Assembly: GCF_038443385.1 (NCBI RefSeq) | Contig: NZ_CP151726.1 | Coordinates: forward strand, 3,720,001 to 3,784,000 | From: Stieleria varia | Lineage (GTDB): Bacteria > Planctomycetota > Planctomycetia > Pirellulales > Pirellulaceae | DNA length: 64,000 nt | Reading direction: 5' to 3' | Shown: piece after piece, positions 52,028 to 60,455 of the stretch | Numbering within the stretch: the stretch's first letter is position 1 | How the letters are laid out: each line of letters starts with the position of its first letter | Notes under the pieces: model-generated | Database searches by the model: none | What the model was told of the DNA's origin: nothing | The model's input: only the letters and a program-made list of their open reading frames with translations | Translations under genes and position numbers: made by a program

Positions 52028-53398
52028 CTAAACGTTGATCTCGTAACCTTTGCGGTTTTCTCGTGAAAGAAACGCGTTGGCTTCGTCATCGCCGATGATC
52101 TCCCGTTTGGCGGGATCCCAATTCAATTCGCGTCCCAATCGGATCGCGATGTTTGCTAGGTGACAGGTCTCCAGCATTCGGTTGTGAGACCATACGTCGG
52201 AGATCGGTTGCTTGCGGCTCCGCATTCCTTCGATGAAATTGGCGGTGTGGTTTTCGCTGACCGGTCCGCCATAGACGTCTTCCACGGCTCCCTCGGGCAA
52301 CGGATTGCTTTCGAGGTCTTCAACCGGCTTGCCCGTCAGTTTGCCGCGATTGACAAAGAATCGCCCTTTGGTTCCTTCGAACAAAATTCCGTTGTCACCT
52401 TCGCTGGTGATGACCATCGGGATATCACCGGGCATGTTGGCGTGAATTTCGAACTTGGTCGGCGAGTTGTATTGATCGCTGACCGTCGGATAGCCGTCTT
52501 TGTACTCGACGGGCAGGGAATAGCTGACAGGCGTGATCTTGTTGGGACCGGAATCACCTGCACCCAACGCCCAGGTGGCGATGTCGACATGGTGTGCACC
52601 CCAGTCGTTCATTTGGCCGCCGGAGTACTCGTACCAATTTCGCCAAGCGTAGTGGCAGTTCGTGTACAGCGGAACGCCACCGCCATAGCCGACTCGCATC
52701 TCTGGCAATGCTCGGTAGGGTACTTTGGGCGCTGGGCCAAGCCACATGTCCCAATCAAGTCCTTCGGGGACATCGATCGCTGGAATCTTGGGCGAGCCAG
52801 TGGCGCCGTTGATGCCGCAAGTGACCTTTTGGATGTCACCGATGCGACCGTCGCGGATCAAAGCGATCGCTTTAAGGAATCGGTGATCGTTCTCGGTGCG
52901 TTGCATCGTTCCGACTTGGAAAACGCGTCCGGTCTGCTTGACGATCTTTTCGATCAGCTTGCCTTCGTCGATCGTCAAGGTCAGCGGTTTTTCGCAGTAG
53001 ACGTCCTTGCCCGCCAACATGGCTTCGACGGAAATCTTGGTGTGCCAATGATCCGGGGCGGCGATCATGACCGCGTCGATGTCGTCGCGTTCGAGCAGTT
53101 TGCGATAGTCGCTGTACTCGTCAGCTTTCTTGCCGGTTCGCTCCTTGAGTTTTTCGTTGGTTGCGCCCAGGACGTTGGCGTCGACGTCAGCAAATGCAGC
53201 GAAGTCCGCGAACTTGGTCGACTTGCTGGTGATCGTCCAGCCTTGATTGCGCAGTCCGATGGTGGCGAAGACAGGGCGTTCGTTCGGAGAATCTTGGCCG
53301 CGAGAAACGGCACTGGTTCCCAGAAATACGCCTGCCGCGGTTGCCGCACTTGTCGTTTGCAGGAAGTCGCGTCGGGTGAATTGACGTTTAGCAGCCAT
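52028..53398 (-). CDS. Tat-exported Gfo/Idh/MocA-family oxidoreductase
   Basis: The second of two adjacent ATGs (53398) is preferred, being 7 bases after GAGG. The 456-residue protein has a twin-arginine signal (FTRRDFLQTTSAATAAGVFL), so the folded, cofactor-loaded enzyme goes to the periplasm. The nucleotide domain (about 45-180) has DAVMIAAPDHWHT and EKPLTLTIDEGKLI; the substrate domain has GGQMNDWGAHHVDIATWALG near 265, a family hallmark. Planctomycetes have many such paralogues, often in polysaccharide loci; the substrate is unknown. It lies between the minisatellite and the flavodoxin-like gene, 90 bp away on the same strand. Confidence 0.93.
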   Translation of the reverse strand: MAAKRQFTRRDFLQTTSAATAAGVFLGTSAVSRGQDSPNERPVFATIGLRNQGWTITSKSTKFADFAAFADVDANVLGATNEKLKERTGKKADEYSDYRKLLERDDIDAVMIAAPDHWHTKISVEAMLAGKDVYCEKPLTLTIDEGKLIEKIVKQTGRVFQVGTMQRTENDHRFLKAIALIRDGRIGDIQKVTCGINGATGSPKIPAIDVPEGLDWDMWLGPAPKVPYRALPEMRVGYGGGVPLYTNCHYAWRNWYEYSGGQMNDWGAHHVDIATWALGAGDSGPNKITPVSYSLPVEYKDGYPTVSDQYNSPTKFEIHANMPGDIPMVITSEGDNGILFEGTKGRFFVNRGKLTGKPVEDLESNPLPEGAVEDVYGGPVSENHTANFIEGMRSRKQPISDVWSHNRMLETCHLANIAIRLGRELNWDPAKREIIGDDEANAFLSRENRKGYEINV

Positions 53399-53488
53399 CA
53401 TGAATCCTCTATGGAAATCGGGGGGAAGGTGTCAGGAGGTAACGGGGAACATTGAAAAGTCTGTGCGAAACTAAAAGTCTGTGCGAAA

Positions 53489-54052
53489 CTATTTGCCCAA
53501 ATCTTTGAAGCGCTCGTAGTTTTGGTTGAGTGGGTGGGCGTCTTCGCGACCACCAATCATACACGCTGTCCATTCGGAAAGTCGTCGCCCGAGTCGCTGG
53601 CAGGCTGCTTGGACGCGATCCTCCTCGGGCGCGCCGGCGGAGATTGCTCCGTAATGGGCAGAGAATTTGATTCCGGAATAGTCGGTCAATCCAAAAACAA
53701 GGAAGCCGTAGTTGAGCAAGATCGACATCAGTGACATGCATGTCCATTCCTGGCCGCCACCCCAGGCGCCTGCGGAAGAAAACACGCAAGCGATCTTGCC
53801 GTCACGTTTGCCCCAATTCTCGATCGGTTGTTGATCCCACCACTGTTTCATTTGCCAACTGACGGTTCCATAGTTGGTGGGCGATCCCAATGCGATGCCG
53901 TCGCACCAATCCAGATCAGTGTGATCGGCTTCGTCGATGCTCTTCAAACGAACCTCGACCGCGTCCACTTGACGCGCACCTTCGGCCACCAGCTCGGCCA
54001 TCCGCTGAGTGTTCTGTGTGTTGGAGTGATAAAGGACCAGGACGTTCGTCAT
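53489..54052 (-). CDS. Flavodoxin/NAD(P)H:quinone oxidoreductase-type flavoprotein
   Basis: The 187-residue protein shows a flavodoxin fold: VLVLYHSNTQNTQRMAELVA (FMN phosphate loop, residues 4-23), ALGSPTNYGTVSWQMKQWWD near 54 (WrbA-like GSPT loop) and VFSSAGAWGGGQEWTCMSLM near 87. The last 40 residues hold conserved polar residues. WrbA-like enzymes carry out two-electron reduction of quinones and protect from redox cycling. Here only general family membership is claimed. It reads divergently from the CE1-CE6 gene, and a short repeat lies 40 bp upstream of its start. Confidence 0.9.
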   Translation of the reverse strand: MTNVLVLYHSNTQNTQRMAELVAEGARQVDAVEVRLKSIDEADHTDLDWCDGIALGSPTNYGTVSWQMKQWWDQQPIENWGKRDGKIACVFSSAGAWGGGQEWTCMSLMSILLNYGFLVFGLTDYSGIKFSAHYGAISAGAPEEDRVQAACQRLGRRLSEWTACMIGGREDAHPLNQNYERFKDLGK

Positions 54053-54585
54053 TTTTTCGGTTTATTGAATCGAGAATGTCAAGTTTCCACGTGGGATTCG
54101 TGACCTCGTCCACTTCTAATTGGATGTCAAGTTGATCAACTCTGAGCACAATTCTAGTTACTTTGCGCCCCGACAAGGGTCACATGATACCATTTGGATC
54201 GATCCAGGATTTATCCTTGGCAGCATCTGCTTGGCAATCTCTGAGTCTGTCGAACAAGTAGCCCATCAGAAAGCTCGTTTTCAGCAGAACGCCCGCCGGA
54301 TTCTGGGGTTCACCGGAGTATCAAACGGGCTTGCTCTCATGTGCTCTGGTCATCGTTTTCAATCGCTACACTTTGTCGGATGTGAAAAAACTCCGCCCCT
54401 TTGCGCAATTCCTCATGGAAGGTGAGTGCAAAGCAGCGTTAAGAATGGTGAGTGCATGAGGTCGCGAGTCCTGCCGCGGGGGACTCTTGACCTCGTTCAC
54501 TGCTGATTGCGGGGGACTCGTGACCTCGTCCACTACTGATTGCCGCGGAAATCTCTTCAAACTCTTTTCAAAACAAGGTCGTATT
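54053..54585. other. Divergent intergenic region with a 32-bp repeat
   Basis: Shared upstream region of the flavoprotein and double-esterase genes. It contains four copies of a 32-33-bp sequence (54091-54122, an inverted one at 54443-54474, and tandem ones at 54478-54510 and 54511-54543). No gene is supported in the middle part. Confidence 0.65.
54443..54543. repeat. Inverted and tandem 32-33-bp repeats before the CE1-CE6 gene
   Basis: The unit contains GGGGGACTCGTGACCTCGTC and ends CACTACTGATTGC. Two direct copies (54478-54510 and 54511-54543) follow an inverted, more diverged copy (54443-54474). A further copy (54091-54122) lies near the other promoter of this divergent region. The last copy ends 43 bases before the ATG of the esterase gene. 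Confidence 0.8.
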
Positions 54586-56631
54586 ATGTTCTGTCGTTTG
54601 CCTCTGCTTGCATGCACCACGCTTCTGCTGCTGGGAACTGTCGGATGGGCTCAAGATGACGTGCCTGTGGATGACTGGAAACCGGCCACCACGAACCAGG
54701 ATGGCAGGGAGTACCCTCAAGTCAATTCGGAAGGACGCGTTCGCTTTCGCATCCACGCACCCGACGCGAAAAGTGTTGCCTGCACTTTCCGCGACAGCAG
54801 CGAATTTGTGAAAGATGCCGATGGCAATTGGACGGGCTACACTCGCAAGTTGGATGAAGGATTCCATTATTACGAATTGATCATCGACGGTGCGAAGGTC
54901 CCGGACCCGAACAGCAAGTACTTTTTCGGGGCCATGCGTTGGGGCAGCGGTGTGGAAGTGCCCGCGAACGACAAAGAATTTTACGCGGTCAAGAAGGTCC
55001 CTCATGGTCAGATCCGCGAAGTCCTTTTTTACTCCGAAAGCACAGAACAAGATCGTCGCGCATTCATCTACACCCCGCCGGGATACGACGCCGACCAACA
55101 AAAACGATATCCCGTGCTTTACCTACAACATGGTTGGGGTGAGAACGAGTACGGCTGGAGCGTCCAAGGCCACGCCGGTTTGATCATGGACAATTTGATT
55201 GCCGATGGAACCTCCAAACCATTCATCATCGTGATGACCTACGGCATGACCAACGATGTGCGTCCAGGTGGCATCGGTGGCTTTGACATCACCCATTTCG
55301 AAACCGTGCTCGTGGATGAGCTGATCCCGTATGTTGATTCCCATTTTCGCACGTTGACGGACCAGCCCAACCGAGCGATGGCGGGGCTGTCGATGGGCGG
55401 AATGGAAACCAAGACGATCACGCTGCGAAACCTGGACAAGTTTTCGCACATTGGTCTTTTCAGCGGCGGTTCGATCTCGATGGAAGACGTGGAGAAGACC
55501 GAAGGGTTCAAGGAGAAAGTCAAACTTGTTTTTGTCAGCTACGGCAGCAAAGAAGTCGGCGGTGGAGGCCGCCCGCGTCGAGGTGGTGACCCGGAAGCGA
55601 ACAGCAAGGCGTTGAAGGACGCGGGCATCAACAGCCACTACTACGTCTCTCCGGAAACAGCCCACGAATGGCAAACATGGCGTCGTAGTTTGCGTGAGTT
55701 CGCTCCGCTGTTATTTGCCGATGACGCGACGATTGCCAAGCGAACCAGCCTCGAAAAGCAGATGGAAGAGAACGCCAGCGAAGTCGTAGCGAATGATCCG
55801 AACGGCGACGACGCGAAGAAGCAGACCGCAGTCGAGTTGAGCTCTCAGGTGGATCCCAATTTTCACATCTACCTTTGCCTGGGACAGTCGAACATGGAAA
55901 GTGGCGGTCGCATGAATGAGGCGGACCGCGAAGTCGATGACCGGTTCCTGGTCATGGCAGATTTCGACAATGCCGATCGTGGCTGGGAAAAGAACCGTTG
56001 GTACCAAGCGATTCCGCCGCTCGCTGCGCGTGGCCGAGGAATCTGCATGGTCGATGGCTTTGGCAAGACTCTGGTCGCCGGCCTTCCAGAAAACGTGCGA
56101 GTCGGTGTGGTCAAGGTCTCCGTTCCCGGTTGCAAGATTGAGCTTTTCGACAAGAACGCCTTTCAGTCCTACATCGAGAATGAACGAGACTGGATGAAAA
56201 ATATCGTGCGAAACTACGAGGATAACCCCTATCAATACTTGGTGGATATGGGCAAAACGGCGCAACAGCATGGCGTGATCAAAGGCGTATTGTTGCATCA
56301 GGGCGAGTCCAACACCGGTGACAAGGCTTGGCCTCAAAAAGTCAAAACGGTTTACGACAACCTGATGGCCGATTTGAACTTGAATCCTGAAGACGTTCCG
56401 CTGCTGGCCGGCGAGATGGTGCATGCCGACCAACAAGGACGCTGTGCCAGCATGAACGATATCTTGGCCGAACTGCCCAGCACGATCCCTAACGCTCACG
56501 TGATTTCATCGGCCGGTTGTCCAACCGATGACCGACTGCATTTCAACTCCGAGGGATCCCGGATATTCGGAAGCCGTTATGGCGAAAAGATGCTTGCTTT
56601 GCTCGGACAGCAAACCGCGTCAGCAAATTAG
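54586..56631 (+). CDS. Bifunctional carbohydrate esterase (CE1 feruloyl/acetyl esterase plus CE6 acetyl esterase)
   Basis: The 681-residue exported protein starts at the ATG at 54586 (AAGG upstream) with a signal peptide ending GWAQ. A CBM48-like beta domain (about 45-145, EGRVRFRIHAPDAKSVACTF) is followed by a CE1/esterase-D domain (about 150-385) with nucleophile elbow GLSMGG (Ser about 269), and HEW (His about 360). A linker leads to a CE6/SASA domain (about 428-675): GQSNMES with Ser about 435, HQGESNTGD, and the DDRLHFNSEG block with His about 652. Such double esterases remove feruloyl and acetyl side groups from xylan. The xylanase gene starts 52 bp downstream, so the two form an operon. 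Confidence 0.93.
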   Translation: MFCRLPLLACTTLLLLGTVGWAQDDVPVDDWKPATTNQDGREYPQVNSEGRVRFRIHAPDAKSVACTFRDSSEFVKDADGNWTGYTRKLDEGFHYYELIIDGAKVPDPNSKYFFGAMRWGSGVEVPANDKEFYAVKKVPHGQIREVLFYSESTEQDRRAFIYTPPGYDADQQKRYPVLYLQHGWGENEYGWSVQGHAGLIMDNLIADGTSKPFIIVMTYGMTNDVRPGGIGGFDITHFETVLVDELIPYVDSHFRTLTDQPNRAMAGLSMGGMETKTITLRNLDKFSHIGLFSGGSISMEDVEKTEGFKEKVKLVFVSYGSKEVGGGGRPRRGGDPEANSKALKDAGINSHYYVSPETAHEWQTWRRSLREFAPLLFADDATIAKRTSLEKQMEENASEVVANDPNGDDAKKQTAVELSSQVDPNFHIYLCLGQSNMESGGRMNEADREVDDRFLVMADFDNADRGWEKNRWYQAIPPLAARGRGICMVDGFGKTLVAGLPENVRVGVVKVSVPGCKIELFDKNAFQSYIENERDWMKNIVRNYEDNPYQYLVDMGKTAQQHGVIKGVLLHQGESNTGDKAWPQKVKTVYDNLMADLNLNPEDVPLLAGEMVHADQQGRCASMNDILAELPSTIPNAHVISSAGCPTDDRLHFNSEGSRIFGSRYGEKMLALLGQQTASAN

Positions 56632-56683
56632 TCACGGAAACATTCGCCGCTTTGTCGTGATCAATCACCTGAGGGAATCCCCG

Positions 56684-58147
56684 ATGAGAAAAACTGTTCG
56701 TTTGTTTTTGTGCACATTGCTTTTCGCTGTCGTCGTGACGCGGGGTGTCTCTTCAAGACCCGCGTTTGCTGAAGAGATCGCAGGGCAATGGCACGCATTG
56801 TTCGACACTCCCGGCGGCACGCAGACCTACCACTTTGATTTTCAGAACCAGGACGGCGAAGTGACCGTCAAGGCGGTCGTCGAATCCGGGGATCAGAAAC
56901 GTGACGTTGAGTTTGAGGAAGCGAAATTGGTCGGGGACACCGTGTCGTTCGTAGAACGGCGGAGTTTCGGCAATCGAGAGCTTCGCATCGAGTACACCGG
57001 CAAGCTCGGTGAGAAAGAGATCACGATGGTCCGCAAGATCGGCGACTTTGGCAGTCAAGAATCGCCGGCGACTCGTGATCTACCAAAACGAGAACCCGCT
57101 CCGACGACGCCTGTGGTCGAAGTGCACATTGATCGCTTGATCAAGGATGCCTTTCAAGATTCGTTTCGCATCGGCACCGCGGGTGATTTCCCTGCCCGCT
57201 ACTCAGATCAGGAATTGCAAGTTGCGTCAGAGCACTTCAACGCCGTGACTCCAGAGAACTGTATGAAACCGGAGCGTGTCCATCCGCAAGAGAGTACGTG
57301 GCGATTTGAGCAGCCCGATGCTTTGGTCCAATGGGCTACCGAGAACAAAATGAGTGTCCACGGTCATACACTTGTGTGGCACGCCCAGACGGACGACTGG
57401 TTCTTTCGCGACGGCGATCGCGAAGTCGTGAAGCAGCGGATGAAAGATCACATCGACACACTGGTGGGACGGTACAAGGGAAAGATTCAGAGTTGGGATG
57501 TCGTCAACGAAGCGATCAATGATGGCGGGAACCAAGAAACGGGGCAGACCGAGAATCTACGCAACTCCAAATGGATGCAGGCCCTCGGTCCCGAGTTCCT
57601 GACACTGGCCTTCAAGTTCGCTCACGCAGCCGACCCCGACGCGATTCTGTATTACAACGACTACAACATCGAGTCCGGGCCGAAACACGAGAGTTCCATG
57701 GTGTTGCTGCGGCGGCTATTGAAAGACGGCGCGCCGATCCATGCGGTCGGGATTCAAGGGCACTGGCGTACCGGCAGCGTTCCCTATGAAGACATCGAAA
57801 AGGCGATCTTGGACTACTCGTCGCTGGGATTGAAGGTCAGCATCACGGAGCTTGATGTGACGATTCGAGGAGCCTCCGGCGGCCAATTCGGCGGCGGTTT
57901 TGGTCGAAGACAGCGTGGCAACAGTACGCCGCCGTCGGTTGCCGACTTGAACGCTCAAGCGGAAGCCTACGCAAAACTGTTCGCGATTTTTCGTAAGCAT
58001 GAAGACGTCATCGAAAGGGTCACGTTCTGGGGATTGAACGACCGTCGCACGTGGCGTTTCGGGCAGCACCCCCTGGTGTTTGACGCCAACAATCACCCCA
58101 AGCCCGCGTATCCGGCGATCGTGAATGAAGCGTCGAGAGGCGAGTAG
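56684..58147 (+). CDS. GH10 endo-1,4-beta-xylanase
   Basis: From the ATG at 56684 (GAGGGA upstream) the protein has 487 residues. A signal peptide (about 1-30) leads to a small beta-rich N-terminal domain (about 32-120, QTYHFDFQNQDGEVTVKAVV) with no known family, then a GH10 TIM barrel (about 145-485). Hallmarks are AVTPENCMKPERVHP, HGHTLVWHAQ, the acid/base DVVNEAIND (Glu about 276), GIQGHW and the nucleophile SITELDVTI (Glu about 389), and WGLNDRRTW. A Gly-rich loop (GASGGQFGGGFGRRQRG) follows the nucleophile. It cuts the xylan backbone. It probably acts with the esterase encoded upstream in the same operon. Confidence 0.96.
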   Translation: MRKTVRLFLCTLLFAVVVTRGVSSRPAFAEEIAGQWHALFDTPGGTQTYHFDFQNQDGEVTVKAVVESGDQKRDVEFEEAKLVGDTVSFVERRSFGNRELRIEYTGKLGEKEITMVRKIGDFGSQESPATRDLPKREPAPTTPVVEVHIDRLIKDAFQDSFRIGTAGDFPARYSDQELQVASEHFNAVTPENCMKPERVHPQESTWRFEQPDALVQWATENKMSVHGHTLVWHAQTDDWFFRDGDREVVKQRMKDHIDTLVGRYKGKIQSWDVVNEAINDGGNQETGQTENLRNSKWMQALGPEFLTLAFKFAHAADPDAILYYNDYNIESGPKHESSMVLLRRLLKDGAPIHAVGIQGHWRTGSVPYEDIEKAILDYSSLGLKVSITELDVTIRGASGGQFGGGFGRRQRGNSTPPSVADLNAQAEAYAKLFAIFRKHEDVIERVTFWGLNDRRTWRFGQHPLVFDANNHPKPAYPAIVNEASRGE

Positions 58148-58414
58148 AAGTGAAAGTGGGGTGTTTGAAGTGGGCGTGATGAAACAACTCGTTCCAGCGT
58201 TTCCCCTAGTGCATCGTCCAGTCTTAGTACGTGGGTTCGATAAATGAGCCGTTTTGGCGTTAGCCACGGTTTTTGTGACACAAACGTGGCTAACGCCAAA
58301 ACGGCTAACCCCAAAATCAAGACTGGACGATGCACTAGTCGTTTGAGGCGCAGGCTGCGCTAGATGCGGCGTAGCAGTCCGGATGGTAGTGCCACCTGTG
58401 CCTTCGGCTACGGG
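58148..58414. other. Intergenic stretch with one copy of the 130-bp element
   Basis: Between the xylanase and ferredoxin genes (convergent ends). It contains copy 3 of the CTAG-bounded element (58207-58339); the rest shows nothing recognisable. Confidence 0.65.
58207..58339 (-). repeat. 130-bp CTAG-bounded inverted-repeat element, copy 3
   Basis: The 133-bp element lies in opposite orientation to copies 1 and 2, with CTAG at both ends and the CTAGTGCATCGTCCAGTCTT terminus. It begins 60 bp after the xylanase stop codon and may act as its terminator hairpin. Confidence 0.85.
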
Positions 58415-58804
58415 TCAAACGGGGTGTCGTCTCGCCCAATCTGGGTTTTGCGCGATCACCAGTTTCTCTACGACTCGGCCGTTGATCAGGTGTTCTTGGA
58501 TGATCTCTTCAATGGCCTCAGGCGTGCAGCGTCCGTACCACGTTCCATCGGGAGTGACCGCCATGATGGGGCCTCCTTTGCAAATGCCGACGCAGCCCAT
58601 TTTGATGCGGACGATTCCGCCACGTCCCTCCAGTCCGAGCGATTTGAGTCGCTTTTTGAGGTATTTCCAGGATTCCAGCATCTCTTTGCCGCTGGCACAT
58701 TTGGCCGTTTTTCGGTCCATGCACATCAGCAACATTCGATCGGCGCGGTCCAGGCCGAGCTTTTCGCATTTTCGGGAAGCAGCATTCAGCTCGGAAGCAC
58801 TCAT
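58415..58804 (-). CDS. [2Fe-2S] ferredoxin (thioredoxin-like, Shethna type)
   Basis: The 129-residue cytoplasmic protein has four cysteines in the thioredoxin-like [2Fe-2S] pattern: Cys 28 and Cys 36 (MLLMCMDRKTAKCASGKEM) and Cys 71 and Cys 75 (IKMGCVGICKGGPIMAV), with GTWYGRCTPEAIEEIIQEHL after them. This fold is shared with NuoE and small Shethna proteins. It transfers electrons, to an unknown partner. The C-terminus ends WARRHPV. It is divergent from the hypothetical gene at 58915. Confidence 0.9.
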   Translation of the reverse strand: MSASELNAASRKCEKLGLDRADRMLLMCMDRKTAKCASGKEMLESWKYLKKRLKSLGLEGRGGIVRIKMGCVGICKGGPIMAVTPDGTWYGRCTPEAIEEIIQEHLINGRVVEKLVIAQNPDWARRHPV

Positions 58805-58914
58805 GTGGCGGTCCGCAGGGAGGAAATTGGCAGGATTGAAGTTAGGGAAATCGCGGATTTCGCTGCCGTTATCAGCATTGACGACGCTCCCAAACCGGCT
58901 ATTCTCTATTGAGA

Positions 58915-59262
58915 ATGGTTTTCATCAAGCGTTTTTCTGGTAGATGCCGCGTGCAAAGTGAAACAATCCTGAATGTCTTTCCTGGGGCCAGCGACACAAA
59001 TCGACTGGCACTCGTACAGACTGAGACCATCTGTGGCTTGCGTCATTTGGTGTTACGTCAAGAATCGTATTCGCCGGACGTGGGCTGGTTCACCCAGAGC
59101 TGTGTGGTGATCGAGCCCGAGCAGGTTGCAGCGTTGAAGATGACGTTGTCGCCGCAGCAGCTTGGGGCCAACGGCCAGGGGATGAAAGCCTCCGTTGCGA
59201 GGCCGTCACGCCCGCAAAGCTCGACGGCTCCGACAACACTGAGGCTGCACGAAGCCGTTTAA
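58915..59262 (+). CDS. Conserved-looking hypothetical protein
   Basis: The 115-residue product (start taken at the ATG at 58915; a TTG at 58909 also fits) has no signal peptide or membrane segment. It has a compact beta-rich centre, RLALVQTETICGLRHLVLRQ then ESYSPDVGWFTQSCVVIEPE, that reads like a real folded domain, and a disordered polar tail with SRPQSSTAPTTLR. I do not recognise a family. It lies 110 bp from the divergent ferredoxin gene. The tail resembles noise, so the true end may be the result of mutation. Confidence 0.5.
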   Translation: MVFIKRFSGRCRVQSETILNVFPGASDTNRLALVQTETICGLRHLVLRQESYSPDVGWFTQSCVVIEPEQVAALKMTLSPQQLGANGQGMKASVARPSRPQSSTAPTTLRLHEAV

Positions 59263-59351
59263 ACAAGTGCCGCAGTGCTTGAGAGTGCGGCCCGCTAAGG
59301 AACGCCGTATCTCGCGAGATGACGGCATTCAAGCCGCATCCGTCCAACATG

Positions 59352-59393
59352 TCTAAGCGTATGACGCTACCAAACGCCGTGAGCCGCGACGCG
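59352..59393 (+). repeat. 42-bp dispersed repeat, second copy
   Basis: TCTAAGCGTATGACGCTACC starts a 42-base block matching the complement of 37579-37620 with one mismatch. It has an internal palindromic character (GCGTATGACGC). Confidence 0.8.
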
Positions 59394-59471
59394 TCAGCGG
59401 CCGGGCCTTTCACTCTGCCCGGTGCCATATCGGCGAGTTGATCTAGTCCTTGTTGGGGATTGAAAGACTAT

Positions 59472-59530
59472 AGGATGGGCACTCTTGCCCGTCTGAGTAT
59501 TGAATGTCGGCCAAGAGTGGCCAACCTACG
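59472..59530 (+). repeat. Dispersed repeat AGGATGGGCACTCKTGCCCGT, copy 2
   Basis: The head AGGATGGGCACTCTTGCCCG and tail CCAAGAGTGGCCAACCTACG correspond to the copy at 36317-36371 with the same order and similar spacing. Confidence 0.75.
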
Positions 59531-59587
59531 ACTAAATCAACAAGACGCTAGCCGCAGGCCTCATGGCGGTAGCTAATCCATTCGAGG

Positions 59588-59680
59588 CCCGTGGCTGGCG
59601 CCATCGGCTCACAGTGATCCCGTGGCTAGCGCCATCGGCTCATATTGATCCCGTGGCTAGCGCCATCGGCTCACAGTGAT
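59588..59680 (+). repeat. Three tandem 31-bp units
   Basis: Units begin CCCGTGGCTRGCGCCATCGG and continue CTCACAGTGAT or CTCATATTGAT. The core GTGGCTAGCGCCA...CGGCTCA is related to the inner arms of the 130-bp elements. Confidence 0.9.
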
Positions 59681-59794
59681 AACGTAACACGATTCAATCA
59701 GCAGTCTCGTTCATTGGTGGAGGTGGACAAGAATTGGCTGAAATCACAACGCCGAAACATCAAGTCAGCCCGGCCATCGCAGGCCTGAGGCGTA

Positions 59795-60250
59795 TCAGGC
59801 GGTTTTTTCGGATGAAGCTGATCCGGCAGCTGTGGCTTCGCTGTTTCGCAGCAGTTTGGTGTATTCTTCCACACCTTCCTGCTCTTCGATCAAGATGTCT
59901 TCCAGGAAGACGGTCAGCGGACGATCTCCTTCGGCCATCTCAAGTGCTTTGGTGTACATCTCGACGGCTTTGGACTCGAACGCCAAGCTGAACTCGAGCA
60001 CTTCCCTCAAGTTGCGTGATTGCTTGATTTCATTGCGAGTGGCGACGGGGACACCGCCCAGTGCGACGATCTTGTCACCGATCTTTTGAGCGTGGCCAAA
60101 AGACTCTTTCGCGTCGCCGATGAACTTCTCCGCGTAGACTTCACGCCAGATGCCTTCGCAAATGAAGCTGGCTTGCGAGTACTGGGCCACGCCGGTCCAC
60201 TCGTGTTTCAGGATCTCGTTCAAGTGGTCAATCATTGCTTGGTTTGACAT
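59795..60250 (-). CDS. Bacterioferritin/ferritin-like di-iron protein
   Basis: The ATG at 60250 gives 151 residues (upstream frame lacks family residues). The four-helix bundle has candidate iron ligands Glu 17 (LKHEWTG), Glu 49 and His 53 (AKESFGHAQKIGD), Glu 92 (AFESKAVEMY) and Glu 122 or 123 (ILIEEQEGVEEY). In bacterioferritin the last motif usually reads EEQEH; here the His is replaced by Gly, so one metal ligand appears to be missing. The protein may store iron poorly or have another metal site. The C-terminal 20 residues are an Ala/Ser-rich tail. It is monocistronic. Confidence 0.9.
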   Translation of the reverse strand: MSNQAMIDHLNEILKHEWTGVAQYSQASFICEGIWREVYAEKFIGDAKESFGHAQKIGDKIVALGGVPVATRNEIKQSRNLREVLEFSLAFESKAVEMYTKALEMAEGDRPLTVFLEDILIEEQEGVEEYTKLLRNSEATAAGSASSEKTA

Positions 60251-60455
60251 GGTTCTTCTCGTCTGTTGAGGGATCATTCTGCTGCTGTTCACAATATCGG
60301 AATGCCAAGCCCGGCAAAAGACCAGGAATCGCAGACGTTGTTTTTCTCAACAGAACGTTGCAATCCGACTTGACAGTGATTCTCCGAAGTAACTAACAGG
60401 GGACGTCAGCCTTGCTATCCAAGGGGGGGCGTCCAATGCTTGCAGGTGAATGAAC

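Larger units (their letters stand above)
59263..59794. other. Repeat-rich intergenic stretch
   Basis: Contains the 42-bp repeat copy (59352-59393), the AGGATGGGCACTCTTGCCCG repeat copy (59472-59530) and three 31-bp tandem units (59588-59680). No gene is supported; the ferritin-like gene ends at 59795 on the minus strand. Confidence 0.65.

Noticed and set aside
52160-53455. 431-codon + strand frame opposite the exported Gfo/Idh gene
   Set aside because: Antisense shadow; the minus strand product has the Tat signal and all family motifs.
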